DNA of 7,181 nucleotides from Opitutaceae bacterium (GTDB lineage Bacteria > Verrucomicrobiota > Verrucomicrobiia > Opitutales > Opitutaceae): positions 1 to 7,181 of the forward strand of contig JAIRTK010000533.1 in NCBI GenBank assembly GCA_031254955.1, written 5' to 3'. Under the pieces are notes generated by a model. It was given only the letters and a program-made list of their open reading frames with translations. It did no database searches and was not told where the DNA came from. The translations under genes and the position numbers were made by a program. This document shows positions 1 to 6,359 of the stretch, piece by piece; within the stretch, counting starts at the first letter, position 1; every line of letters starts with the position of its first letter.

Positions 1-4
1 CGAG

Positions 5-80
5 TCGCCCATACCACCCAAATCGTCCATGCCACCCGACCCGCCCATGCCACCCGACCCACTCGTGCCACCCGAACCGC
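5..80. repeat. 18-bp tandem repeat array, about 4.2 units
   Basis: Four consecutive 18-bp units start at 5, 23, 41 and 59, with a partial unit at 77-80. The shared core is CCATGCCACCC; unit 2 (23-40) and unit 3 (41-58) differ at only two positions. The array may continue to the left of the window. Read in the frame beginning at base 1 it gives a His-Ala-Thr-Arg-Pro-like periodic peptide, related to the Arg-Val-Thr-Arg-Ala-Thr periodicity at 6215-6308. No start codon, ribosome site or gene goes with it, so I treat it as intergenic repeat DNA and not as a coding region. Confidence 0.8.
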
Positions 81-106
81 ACGGACACACGGCCCGCGCT
101 GCCTCG

Positions 107-124
107 TGTTAATCTCGGTTAACA
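107..124. promoter_or_regulatory. 18-bp inverted repeat, possible LacI-type operator
   Basis: TGTTAA and TTAACA form perfect 6-bp arms around the 6-nt spacer TCTCGG. Size and shape fit the operators of LacI/GalR-type sugar regulators, a common way of controlling polysaccharide-degradation genes. The right arm coincides with a possible -35 box (119-124) in front of the rhamnogalacturonan lyase gene, so a bound protein would repress it. No regulator gene for it lies within the window. That it is an operator, and of which family, is inference. Confidence 0.4.
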
Positions 125-146
125 AAGGAGCCTCAGTCCTTATGCA
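119..146 (+). promoter_or_regulatory. Possible promoter of the lyase gene
   Basis: TTAACA at 119-124 matches five of six -35 positions. After a 16-bp spacer, TATGCA at 141-146 is a weak -10 (three of six). This is the most AT-rich stretch upstream of the lyase. Transcription would start near 153, leaving a leader of about 270 nt before the preferred ATG at 423. The weak -10 keeps this tentative. Confidence 0.3.
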
Positions 147-229
147 TGGCTTCGTGTAAACGGTGAGGTTGCGCCAGCCGGCATGGGCGCGGTGGGTTGC
201 GATTCGGAGTCGGATTCGGCAGACATGAC

Positions 230-251
230 GCCCCGCATGGCGGGGGCTTTT
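230..251 (+). terminator. GC-rich hairpin with short T-run in the lyase leader
   Basis: CCCCGC (231-236) pairs with GCGGGG (240-245) across an ATG loop, and GC-TTTT follows at 246-251. This has the form of a weak intrinsic terminator on the plus strand. It lies between the possible promoter at 119-146 and the lyase start at 423. It could end transcripts arriving from the left or attenuate lyase transcription. The T-run has only four bases, so termination may be poor. Confidence 0.3.
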
Positions 252-422
252 CCGGGGCCATGCTCTTTGCCGGTCTCCGTTCTGCCGGCCTCCGGGCGGC
301 CTCGGCGCCACGCCGCTTATGCAAGGAATGCGCATCCCGCGCCCGCGAGCCGCCGCCCCTTCATACTGTCAGGCTCGCCGCGCGCTCGCGACCGCGCGCG
401 AAAAATCCGGACACTCCCCGGC

Positions 423-3191
423 ATGAACTCCCCGCTCCTTCGGTTACGTCTCCCCGCCCTGTCGCTCCTCCTCGCCCTGCCCGGCACCATCATGACCACA
501 ACACACGCCCAGGAAGTCGCCCTCCGCTGGCTCGATGAAACACCGCCCGCCCAAAACACCGGCGTGAGCTTCGGCGTCCCCTGGCCGCAGGGCGCGGTGG
601 GACGCGACGCCGCCTTCACCCTCAACGCGGACGGCCAGACGCTCCCCGTGCAAACTTGGCCGCTCGCCTACTGGCCCGACGGCTCGCTCAAGTGGAGCGG
701 CATCGCCACCGTCGTGCCCTCGGGGTTTTGCGTCGAGGCGAAACTGGCCGTCGCCAAGTCGCCGCCAACGTCGCCAACGCCATCGCCGGCAGCGGCGGGC
801 GCGCTGCGTGTGACGCGCGAGGGCCGCGCCATCGTCATCGACACCGGCGCGCTCGTCTGCGCCATCCCCGGCGAGGGCGGCGAAAACCTCATCGATTCGC
901 TCCGCATCGGCGACCGCGAGGCCGCGCGCGCGGGCAGGCTCGTCTGCCTCCTGCAAAACGGCCCCGCGCCCGAGCCTGACGACACCGCCGCGCCGGGACG
1001 CGAGTCCTTCGCCAGCATTGTGAAATCCGCCGCCGTCGAGCAATCCGGCCCGGTGCGCGCCGTCGTGCGCCTTGAGGGCTTCCACCGCGGCGCGCGCTCG
1101 GGGCGCGAATGGCTGCCGTTCACCGTGCGGCTCTATTTCTACAGCGGGCAAACGGCGGTGCGCATGGTGCACACCATCGTGTTTGACGGCGACCAGGAAA
1201 AGGACTTCGTGCGCGGGCTTGGCGTGCGCTTCGATGTCCCGATGCGCGAGCAGGTGCAAAACCGCACGGTGCGCTTCGCGGGCGAAAACGGCGGCGTGTG
1301 GTCGGAGCCGCTCCAGCCGGGCGGCGGCAGCATCGAGCAGGAAACGGGAAAGCCCTTTGCCATCACCGGCGAGTTTTTTGAAAACGCGGTCTGGGACGAC
1401 TTCAAGCTCGTGCAGCCCAACCCGCGCGGCTTCAACATCGTCAAGCGCACCAACCGCTGGAGCACCTGGATCGCCTCCGCCGCGGGCGCGCGCGCGGGCG
1501 GCTACGTGTTTGCCGGCGACCTCGGGGGCGGGCTTGGCGTCGGCATAAAGGACTTCTGGCAGTCCTATCCCGTCTCGCTCGAAGTCCGCCGCGCGAGCAC
1601 CGCCGCGGCGCAGCTCACCGCCTGGCTCTGGTCGCCCGACGCGCAGGAAATGGACATGCGCCACTACGACATCCGCGGGCACACGCTCCGCGCCTCCTAC
1701 GAGGACGTGCAGCCCGGCATGAGCACGGCCTACGGCGTGGCCCGCACGAGCGAGCTGATGCTTTTCCCGTCCGCCGCCCTGCCCTCGCGCGCCGCCGCCG
1801 CCGCCGATGCCCGCGCGGGCGCGGCCCTGCCGCTGCTTGTATCCACTCCCGAATACATGCACTCCGCGAAAGTCTTCGGCGTGTGGAGCCTGCCCGACCG
1901 CTCCACCGCCTTCAAAAGACAGGTCGAGGACGGCCTCGACTCCGTGCTCGCGTTTTACCAGCGCCAGGTGGACGAGCGCGACTGGTATGGCTTCTGGCAA
2001 TACGGCGACTTCATGCACTCGTATTCCGCGCCGCGCCACCTCTGGCATTACGACTGGGGCGGCCACGCGTGGCAAAACACCGAGCTAGGCGTGCCCCTCT
2101 GGCTCTGGTACAGCTTCCTGCGCACCGGGCGCGCCGACCTCTTCCGCCTCGCCGAGGCCAACACCCGCAACACCAGCGAAACCAACGTCTATCACCTCGG
2201 CCCGATGGCCGGGCTTGGCTCGCGCCACAACGTCGTCAAGTGGGGCTGCGGCGCGAAGGAGGCCCGCGTCAGCCAGGCCGTGCACTGGCGCGCGTTTTAT
2301 TACCTGACCGCCGACGAGCGCACCGGCGACATCATGCGCATGGCGACGAAGGCCGACGAATCCGTCGCCCGCTACGACCCCATGCGCCTCGCGCAGCCGC
2401 AAGTGCCCGGCGAGCCGGAATTCGCCTCGCGCATCCGCATCGGCCCCGACTGGTTTGTGCTCGCCGGCAACTGGATGACCGAGTGGGAGCGCACCGGCGA
2501 CACCCGCTGGCTCGACCGCATCCTCGCCGGCGTGGACTCCATCATGGCGATGCCCTACTGGATTCAAACCGGCCAGCGCAACGGCCTGAACCCCGACATC
2601 CTCACCGGCAAAATCGGCCCGCTCAAAGGCGGCGGCAGCATGACCGTCGGCTACGACATCGCGACCGGCAAACTCACCCCCATCCGCGACCCGATCACCA
2701 AGGAACCCGTCCCCGTGAGCTACAACCTCGCCACCATCCAAGGCGGCGCCGAGGTGATGTTCGAGCTGGTGACGCTGCTCGGGCGCGAGGATTTCGCGCG
2801 CGCCTGGCTGCAATACTGCCGCATCGGCGGCGCGCCCGCCGACGTGCTGAAACGCGACCAAAAAACCGGCGCCGAGGGCATGGACGCGCGCTACGTCCTG
2901 CGCGAGCAAAGCGGCCCGCGCATGGCGGCCTACGCCTACGCGCACACGAAAAGCGCGCCCTTCGCCGAACGCGCCATCGCGGACTGGTCCCGCATGTCCA
3001 CGCGCCGGGCCGCCCCGAAATGGATCAACGGCGCCGACTCGCTCAAGCCGGTCGAAGAATCGCTGGGCGTCTCCACCAACTCCGCCGCGCAAACCGGCCT
3101 CACCACGATTCAAATCCTCGAACTCTGCAAAGACCATCTCCCGACCGACCCGGTGCCGTTCCCCGATCCCGCCGTCCGCCGCCGTCGCTGA
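423..3191 (+). CDS. Secreted exo-rhamnogalacturonan lyase family protein (PcRGLX/YetA-like, PL26-like)
   Basis: 922 residues, exported. Residues 1-29 form a signal peptide: basic start (RLRLR), Leu/Ala-rich core, likely cleavage after Thr-His-Ala. The mature N-terminus carries the family pattern GVPWPQG (51-57) then WPDGSLKW (84-91), typical of the N-terminal RIFT-barrel domain of PcRGLX/YetA proteins. A central beta-sandwich follows (roughly 210-510), then a helical alpha/alpha-toroid domain (roughly 510-900) holding YDWGGHAWQNTE from Tyr543 and HNVVKWGCG from His602. Characterised members remove disaccharides from rhamnogalacturonan I by beta-elimination; the exact substrate here is inferred. 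Length fits the three-domain family. The frame is open back to an ATG at 183, but the 80 extra residues are Arg/Pro-rich and would bury the signal peptide, so ATG 423 is preferred; no clear Shine-Dalgarno precedes it. Residues 113-125 are a Ser/Pro/Thr-rich insert. Upstream lies a possible operator, and the stop codon falls inside a 17-bp tandem array. Confidence 0.85.
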   Translation: MNSPLLRLRLPALSLLLALPGTIMTTTHAQEVALRWLDETPPAQNTGVSFGVPWPQGAVGRDAAFTLNADGQTLPVQTWPLAYWPDGSLKWSGIATVVPSGFCVEAKLAVAKSPPTSPTPSPAAAGALRVTREGRAIVIDTGALVCAIPGEGGENLIDSLRIGDREAARAGRLVCLLQNGPAPEPDDTAAPGRESFASIVKSAAVEQSGPVRAVVRLEGFHRGARSGREWLPFTVRLYFYSGQTAVRMVHTIVFDGDQEKDFVRGLGVRFDVPMREQVQNRTVRFAGENGGVWSEPLQPGGGSIEQETGKPFAITGEFFENAVWDDFKLVQPNPRGFNIVKRTNRWSTWIASAAGARAGGYVFAGDLGGGLGVGIKDFWQSYPVSLEVRRASTAAAQLTAWLWSPDAQEMDMRHYDIRGHTLRASYEDVQPGMSTAYGVARTSELMLFPSAALPSRAAAAADARAGAALPLLVSTPEYMHSAKVFGVWSLPDRSTAFKRQVEDGLDSVLAFYQRQVDERDWYGFWQYGDFMHSYSAPRHLWHYDWGGHAWQNTELGVPLWLWYSFLRTGRADLFRLAEANTRNTSETNVYHLGPMAGLGSRHNVVKWGCGAKEARVSQAVHWRAFYYLTADERTGDIMRMATKADESVARYDPMRLAQPQVPGEPEFASRIRIGPDWFVLAGNWMTEWERTGDTRWLDRILAGVDSIMAMPYWIQTGQRNGLNPDILTGKIGPLKGGGSMTVGYDIATGKLTPIRDPITKEPVPVSYNLATIQGGAEVMFELVTLLGREDFARAWLQYCRIGGAPADVLKRDQKTGAEGMDARYVLREQSGPRMAAYAYAHTKSAPFAERAIADWSRMSTRRAAPKWINGADSLKPVEESLGVSTNSAAQTGLTTIQILELCKDHLPTDPVPFPDPAVRRRR

Positions 3192-3251
3192 CACGATGCT
3201 GTCGCTGACACGCCGCCGGCGACGCCTTGATGCCGGCGACGCCTTGATGCC
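3184..3251. repeat. 17-bp tandem array spanning the lyase stop codon
   Basis: Four units of 17 bp start at 3184, 3201, 3218 and 3235. Units 3 and 4 are identical (GGCGACGCCTTGATGCC). Units 1 and 2 share their first 12 bases (GTCGCTGACACG). Units 1 and 3 agree at about 10 of 17 positions. The TGA stop of the lyase (3189-3191) is in unit 1 and is copied in unit 2 at 3206-3208. The period of 17 shifts the reading frame between units, so expansion would not simply lengthen the protein. Confidence 0.75.
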
Positions 3252-3466
3252 GCCCCTTCAAATCGCCGCAACCCGTGATTGACGGTTTGAGTGGTGCGTG
3301 CGGGACGCACTCGGCGAGACGCACTCGCCCGTGGACGTTTTGGGGAGCGCACGCGTCCCGCGTGCTCCCGCGGGCGTCCCGCCCATGTTTCCGAACCACA
3401 AACGACCCACCCGTGGACGACGCTCCGCGCCGCCCCTCGCCCCGGACACATGGACGCCGCCACCGG
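3252..3466. other. Convergent intergenic region with hairpins and one dispersed repeat copy
   Basis: No gene is seen between the two convergent stop codons. GTGCGT (3294-3299) and ACGCAC (3305-3310) form a perfect 6-bp hairpin. ACGCACTC is repeated directly at 3305-3312 and 3319-3326. A second hairpin pairs 3349-3355 with 3359-3365 (7 bp) and continues with GGGA/TCCC outside a 2-nt bulge (3343-3369). 3373-3415 is a diverged copy of the repeat at 6090-6135, sharing the 12-mer GGCGTCCCGCCC. The hairpins could stop transcription from either side, but neither has a T-run. Confidence 0.55.
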
Positions 3467-3835
3467 CTATCTCGCCGCGCCATGCGCCCGCGCGCCGTGC
3501 GCCGCCGCGCCGTCGCTGGCGGGCACGCCCGCATGCTTGCGGCGCGGACGGCTGTGCGTGCTGGCACTGGCGAACGCGTGCGTCTTCCCTTGGCGCAGCT
3601 CCCGCTCCGCCTGCGCGAGGAGGCGCGCGGGCGTCGTTTCCAGCCCGCGCGCCAGCCGGCAAAGCAAGTCCACGGTCGGGAAGCGCAGCCCGCGCTCGAC
3701 ATGCGTGAGCATGGTGCGCGAGACGCCCGCCGCCTCCGAGAGCCGGTTCTGGCTCAACCCCGCCACCTCGCGCCGCCGCCGGAGCACCGCGGCCACCGCC
3801 GCGCTGTAACCGGCTGGACTCAACGGCGTGCGCAT
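3467..3835 (-). CDS. XRE-family helix-turn-helix transcriptional regulator
   Basis: 122 residues from ATG 3835, ending with TAG at 3469-3467. An XRE/Cro-C1 helix-turn-helix spans about residues 15-70: scaffold helix VAAVLRRRRE, then LSQNRLSEAAG as helix 2, VSRTMLTHVERG as the recognition helix, and a Pro-Thr turn before the closing helices. This predicts sequence-specific DNA binding as a dimer. There is no sensor domain. After residue 82 an Ala/His/Arg-rich tail of about 40 residues looks disordered. An upstream in-frame ATG at 3871 would add 12 residues (MASSGVFAYSWP); I prefer 3835 because the domain fold begins soon after it and 3871 lies at the edge of the palindrome. The gene is divergent from the modular NHL protein and convergent with the lyase. 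An 18-bp palindrome immediately upstream suggests autoregulation and control of the divergent gene (inference). Confidence 0.85.
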   Translation of the reverse strand: MRTPLSPAGYSAAVAAVLRRRREVAGLSQNRLSEAAGVSRTMLTHVERGLRFPTVDLLCRLARGLETTPARLLAQAERELRQGKTHAFASASTHSRPRRKHAGVPASDGAAAHGARAHGAAR

Positions 3836-3861
3836 GGGCCAAGAATAAGCGAAAACACCGC

Positions 3862-3890
3862 TTGACGCCATGTTGCTATAGCTACATTAT
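3862..3890 (+). promoter_or_regulatory. Sigma-70-type promoter of the modular NHL protein
   Basis: TTGACG at 3862-3867 (five of six) and CATTAT at 3885-3890 (four of six) are separated by exactly 17 bp. Transcription would start near 3897, giving a leader of about 76 nt to the ATG at 3973. This also argues against an ATG at 3889, which would lie upstream of the transcript start. On the minus strand CATAAT (3891-3886) is a good -10 for the regulator gene, but I see no convincing -35 partner. Confidence 0.55.
3870..3887. promoter_or_regulatory. 18-bp palindrome, likely operator of the XRE regulator
   Basis: ATGTTGCTATAGCTACAT pairs with its own reverse complement at 16 of 18 positions, with the centre between 3878 and 3879. 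It lies wholly between the -35 and -10 boxes of the plus-strand promoter and directly upstream of the minus-strand regulator gene. A dimer bound here would block the plus promoter and probably the regulator's own. XRE dimers commonly bind palindromes of this size; that this protein binds here is inferred from position. Confidence 0.55.
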
Positions 3891-3972
3891 GGCGCCCGTT
3901 TCATTCCTCCGCCGCGCGCCGGTCTCGCCCGCGCGCGCGGACAACCCACCCGCACAGCCAGTCTCCGCCATC

Positions 3973-5931
3973 ATGAAATCAAAATGCCAACCCGCGCACG
4001 CGCTTGCCGCGCTTCTTGCCCTCGCCGCCGCCGTCCAGGCACCCGCGATGGATGACCTGAACACGCCCGCCGACCCGTCCGGCAGCGTCCCGGCAGCCGC
4101 CACCGTCGCAGTGACGTTCGCCCCGCAAGGCGGCTCCCTCGCCGCGCACTCCGCCGCGCGCTCTGCGACCCCCGGCGAGCCTTACGGCGCGTTACCCGTG
4201 CCGGCGCGCGCCGGCTTCGTGTTCGCCGGCTGGTGGACGCTGCCCGACGGCACCGGCGCGCTCGTCACGTCCAGCGCCATCGTCTCCGCGCCCGCCGCCG
4301 GTGCCGGCGCCGCCGCCGGAGCGCTCACGCTCTACGCGAAATGGACGCCAGCCGCCACAGAAAGAGAAGCCTCTTGCTCTCCCGCGCAGGAGCAGGATGC
4401 GCCCGCCACTTTCGCCGCCGCGCCGGAGCTCGTGTTTCAGCCTGATACCGTGATTCGCTTCGTGCCCGGCATGCTCTCGGGCAGCCTGTCCTTGACGGTG
4501 TCCAACATCGGCGGCGGCACGCAGGCGTGGCAGGCGGGGATTCTCGAAAAGTCGGGCGCCCCGTGCACCTGGGCGCGCGTGGTTTCCGGCGCGACCGGCG
4601 TCAATCACGGCACCCTCATCGCCACCTACGACGCGAATCCCGCCGGCGGGTACTACCGCGAGGCGGTGGCCGTTCTCTCCGCCACCAACACGGCGAATGG
4701 GACAACGCAGATGTATTACAGCGGGATATTTCAGGCGGCGAACCGCAGCGGCGGCGGTAACGGCCCCATCCCCGACCTCATCCACCTGCCCGCCGGACTC
4801 GTCCGCGACCCGGCTGACGGCGCGCTCTACACCATCAGCGCGGCGGGCGACACCATTCACAAAATCATCCCCGCCGGCGACACCGGAGCGGTCATCACGC
4901 TGGCGGGAAAAACCGGTGCCTCCGGCACCACCAATGCCACCGGCGCCGCCGCCCGTTTCGACACGCCCTCCGCAATCACCCTCGCCGCCGGCGGCCTCTT
5001 CGTCGTGGATGGCTTCAAGGTCGCTTCCCGGCGCGTTGACCTTGCCACATGCGCGGTCACGACTCTTCCCGGCGTGGGGGACATGGAGCTTGATACCTTC
5101 CTCGATTACCCCAATTGCGTCGCCGCCAGTCCCGCCGGCGACACCATTTATGCGCTCGTGCGTGGCAGGGACGGCATGGGGCGCGCATTTGGCATCGTCT
5201 GCGAATTTCCTCTCGCCGGCAGCGGCACCGCCACCACCAATGGTGCCGCCATCACGCTGGCCGGGCAATACGGAGTCTCCGGAACCGCCAACGGAATCGG
5301 CGCCGCCGCGAGTTTCAAAAACTTGAGCGGCATCACCGTCGCCGCCAACGGCGACATCTACGTGGGTGAGGAGCGCGAGGACGGCGTCACGAGCACCGCC
5401 GTCGTCCGCAAAATCACCCCCGCCGGCGTGGTCACGACCCTCGCCGGCGGCGTCCCCGGCGTGCCAGCCAGCCTCGCCGTGGACAACACACGGCAACGGC
5501 TCTACCTCGCCGCCGACAACGCCATTTACAGGCGCGCCCTCAACGGCGGCGACACATTTACCCTCGCCGCCGGTAATCCCGCTTATGGCGGCGAGGACTG
5601 CAACCACGACGGCCCCGCCGCCGAGGCGCGTTTTGAGAGCGGCATAGCCGGCCTCGCAGTGGACGAGGCCACCGGCGATCTCTACATCGCCGACACGTTC
5701 AACAACACCATTCGCAAACTTTCCACCAGCGGCACCGTCACCACCCTCCTCCTCACCGCGACAACCGCCACCACCGGCACCGGAGACGGCAACGGTGGCG
5801 GCAACAACCCCGGAGGCGGCGGTGGCAACTCCGGCAGCAGCAGCAGCGGCGGCGGCGGCGGCGCGCCCCTGCTGCCCGCGCTCGCGCTCCTCGCGCTGGC
5901 CTTCGCCGCCCGCGCACGGCCCCGCCACTGA
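3973..5931 (+). CDS. Exported modular surface protein: InlB-type repeat, BACON-like domain, NHL propeller, Gly-rich C-terminal sorting tail
   Basis: 652 residues. Residues 1-25 are a signal peptide (Lys start, Ala/Leu core, cleavage near VQA-PA). About 45-124 match an InlB B-repeat (Listeria-Bacteroides/Flg_new) pattern: VTFAPQGG, then GFVFAGWW, ending LYAKWTP. About 153-256 form a BACON-like beta domain (SNIGGGTQAW, CTWARVVSGATG). About 268-594 hold six NHL-like blades, with three copies of LAG..G.SG/GAAA.F and the ending VTTLAG, plus IADTFNNTIRKL at 572-583. Residues 596-630 are a Gly/Ser/Asn linker, followed by hydrophobic APLLPALALLALAF and a basic end (ARARPRH). This tripartite tail resembles GlyGly-CTERM-type sorting signals, though the exact class is uncertain. 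The likely role is a cell-surface protein for adhesion or ligand binding; no catalytic residues are apparent. ATG 3973 is chosen for the signal peptide and the promoter position; in-frame starts at 3889 or TTG 3862 would bury it. It is divergent from the XRE regulator. Confidence 0.85.
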   Translation: MKSKCQPAHALAALLALAAAVQAPAMDDLNTPADPSGSVPAAATVAVTFAPQGGSLAAHSAARSATPGEPYGALPVPARAGFVFAGWWTLPDGTGALVTSSAIVSAPAAGAGAAAGALTLYAKWTPAATEREASCSPAQEQDAPATFAAAPELVFQPDTVIRFVPGMLSGSLSLTVSNIGGGTQAWQAGILEKSGAPCTWARVVSGATGVNHGTLIATYDANPAGGYYREAVAVLSATNTANGTTQMYYSGIFQAANRSGGGNGPIPDLIHLPAGLVRDPADGALYTISAAGDTIHKIIPAGDTGAVITLAGKTGASGTTNATGAAARFDTPSAITLAAGGLFVVDGFKVASRRVDLATCAVTTLPGVGDMELDTFLDYPNCVAASPAGDTIYALVRGRDGMGRAFGIVCEFPLAGSGTATTNGAAITLAGQYGVSGTANGIGAAASFKNLSGITVAANGDIYVGEEREDGVTSTAVVRKITPAGVVTTLAGGVPGVPASLAVDNTRQRLYLAADNAIYRRALNGGDTFTLAAGNPAYGGEDCNHDGPAAEARFESGIAGLAVDEATGDLYIADTFNNTIRKLSTSGTVTTLLLTATTATTGTGDGNGGGNNPGGGGGNSGSSSSGGGGGAPLLPALALLALAFAARARPRH

Positions 5932-5963
5932 CGCGGCGCACGACGCGGGTGCCCTCGCGTCCC

Positions 5964-5997
5964 GTGGGATTGCGTGGCACGGACGACTCGCCCATGC
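5964..5997 (+). repeat. Dispersed repeat, copy 1
   Basis: 34 bp beginning GTGGGATTG and ending CGCCCATGC. It matches 6102-6135 at 30 of 34 positions. A more diverged copy lies at 3373-3415. It is intergenic in every case seen. Confidence 0.8.
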
Positions 5998-6004
5998 ACA
6001 GGAG

Positions 6005-6024
6005 CGCGGGCATTCCTGCCCGCG
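6005..6024. repeat. Perfect 8-bp stem hairpin
   Basis: CGCGGGCA (6005-6012) and TGCCCGCG (6017-6024) pair perfectly around the loop TTCC. It sits a few bases after dispersed repeat copy 1 and may be part of the same repeated unit. Copy 2 at 6102-6135 is not followed by the same hairpin. There is no T-run. Confidence 0.7.
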
Positions 6025-6101
6025 ACCTCGCGGACAAGTCCCGCGCGAAACGAGAAACCTGTCATGTCCGTGCTCCTAAAAGCGGCGCAGGCGTCCCGCC
6101 C

Positions 6102-6135
6102 GTGGGATTGAGCGGCATGGACGACCCGCCCATGC
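6102..6135 (+). repeat. Dispersed repeat, copy 2
   Basis: 34 bp matching 5964-5997 at 30 of 34 positions and in the same orientation, 138 bp away. The preceding 12-mer GGCGTCCCGCCC (6090-6101) also occurs at 3373-3384, and ACGACCC (6121) reappears at 3402 with nearly the same spacing (31 versus 29 bp). Confidence 0.8.
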
Positions 6136-6214
6136 GACAGCGTGCCGCGCCGCTGAAGTCCCGCCACCCCAAAATCCCGCCACCGCAAAGGGCGATGCTG
6201 CGCATCGTCCACGA

Positions 6215-6308
6215 GCGAGTCACCCGCGCCACCCGACCCCACGGGCGAGTCACACGTGCCACTCAAACCGGCGGCTTCGCTGTCCACAGGCGAGTCACCC
6301 GCGCCACC
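6215..6308 (+). repeat. 19-bp repeat in three copies with 30- and 45-bp spacing
   Basis: GCGAGTCACCCGCGCCACC occurs at 6215-6233 and 6290-6308, and a version with three changes at 6245-6263. Start-to-start distances are 30 and 45 bp, both multiples of 15, so one frame reads Arg-Val-Thr-Arg-Ala-Thr each time. The same Ala-Thr-Arg-Pro flavour appears in the 18-bp array at 5-80, so the two arrays are probably related. Confidence 0.7.
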
Positions 6309-6333
6309 TCGAACCTCATCGCGGTTTTCAGGC

Positions 6334-6359
6334 TTATTTCGGCTGTTTTATTTCGGCTG
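6334..6359. repeat. 12-bp direct duplication at the lipoprotein stop codon
   Basis: TTATTTCGGCTG occurs at 6334-6345 and again at 6348-6359, 14 bp apart. On the minus strand the second copy encodes the last codons and TAA stop of the lipoprotein (Gln-Pro-Lys-stop). The other copy repeats this ending just downstream in another frame. Confidence 0.8.

Larger units (their letters stand above)
5932..6347. other. Gene-free intergenic region built of dispersed repeats and hairpins
   Basis: About 416 bp between the stop of the NHL protein and the stop of the lipoprotein gene, with no supported gene. It holds a hairpin pairing 5942-5949 with 5954-5961, two copies of a 34-bp repeat, a perfect hairpin at 6005-6024, a second one at 6193-6207 (CGATGC/GCATCG), and a three-copy 19-bp repeat at 6215-6308. 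Inverted copies GCACGGAC (5977-5984) and GTCCGTGC (6066-6073) bracket the first repeat and hairpin. The long open frames through it come from repeat DNA. The hairpins may serve as terminators for the two convergent genes, but none has a T-run. Confidence 0.6.

Noticed and set aside
5..80. A CRISPR array
   Set aside because: The units are contiguous 18-mers with no unique spacers, and no cas genes are present.
183..422. An 80-residue N-terminal extension of the lyase from ATG 183
   Set aside because: It would bury a good signal peptide, has shifted-frame composition, and contains the terminator-like hairpin.
444..2075. A 543-codon minus-strand open frame antisense to the lyase
   Set aside because: It is a shadow of a GC-rich gene: it reads the codon-position bias of the lyase, has Arg/Ala/Gly/His-rich low-information sequence, and no domain pattern.
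1883..3208. A 441-codon plus-strand frame overlapping the lyase
   Set aside because: Its Arg/Pro/His-rich composition is typical of a shifted frame in GC-rich DNA, while the lyase frame carries the family motifs.
3343..3369. A classical intrinsic terminator between the convergent genes
   Set aside because: The stem is good but no T-run follows on either strand; the TTTT at 3338-3341 lies on the wrong side for both directions.
4192..5928. A 578-codon minus-strand frame antisense to the NHL protein
   Set aside because: Gly/Ala/Arg/Val-rich shadow with no signal peptide or motif; the plus strand has clear domains.
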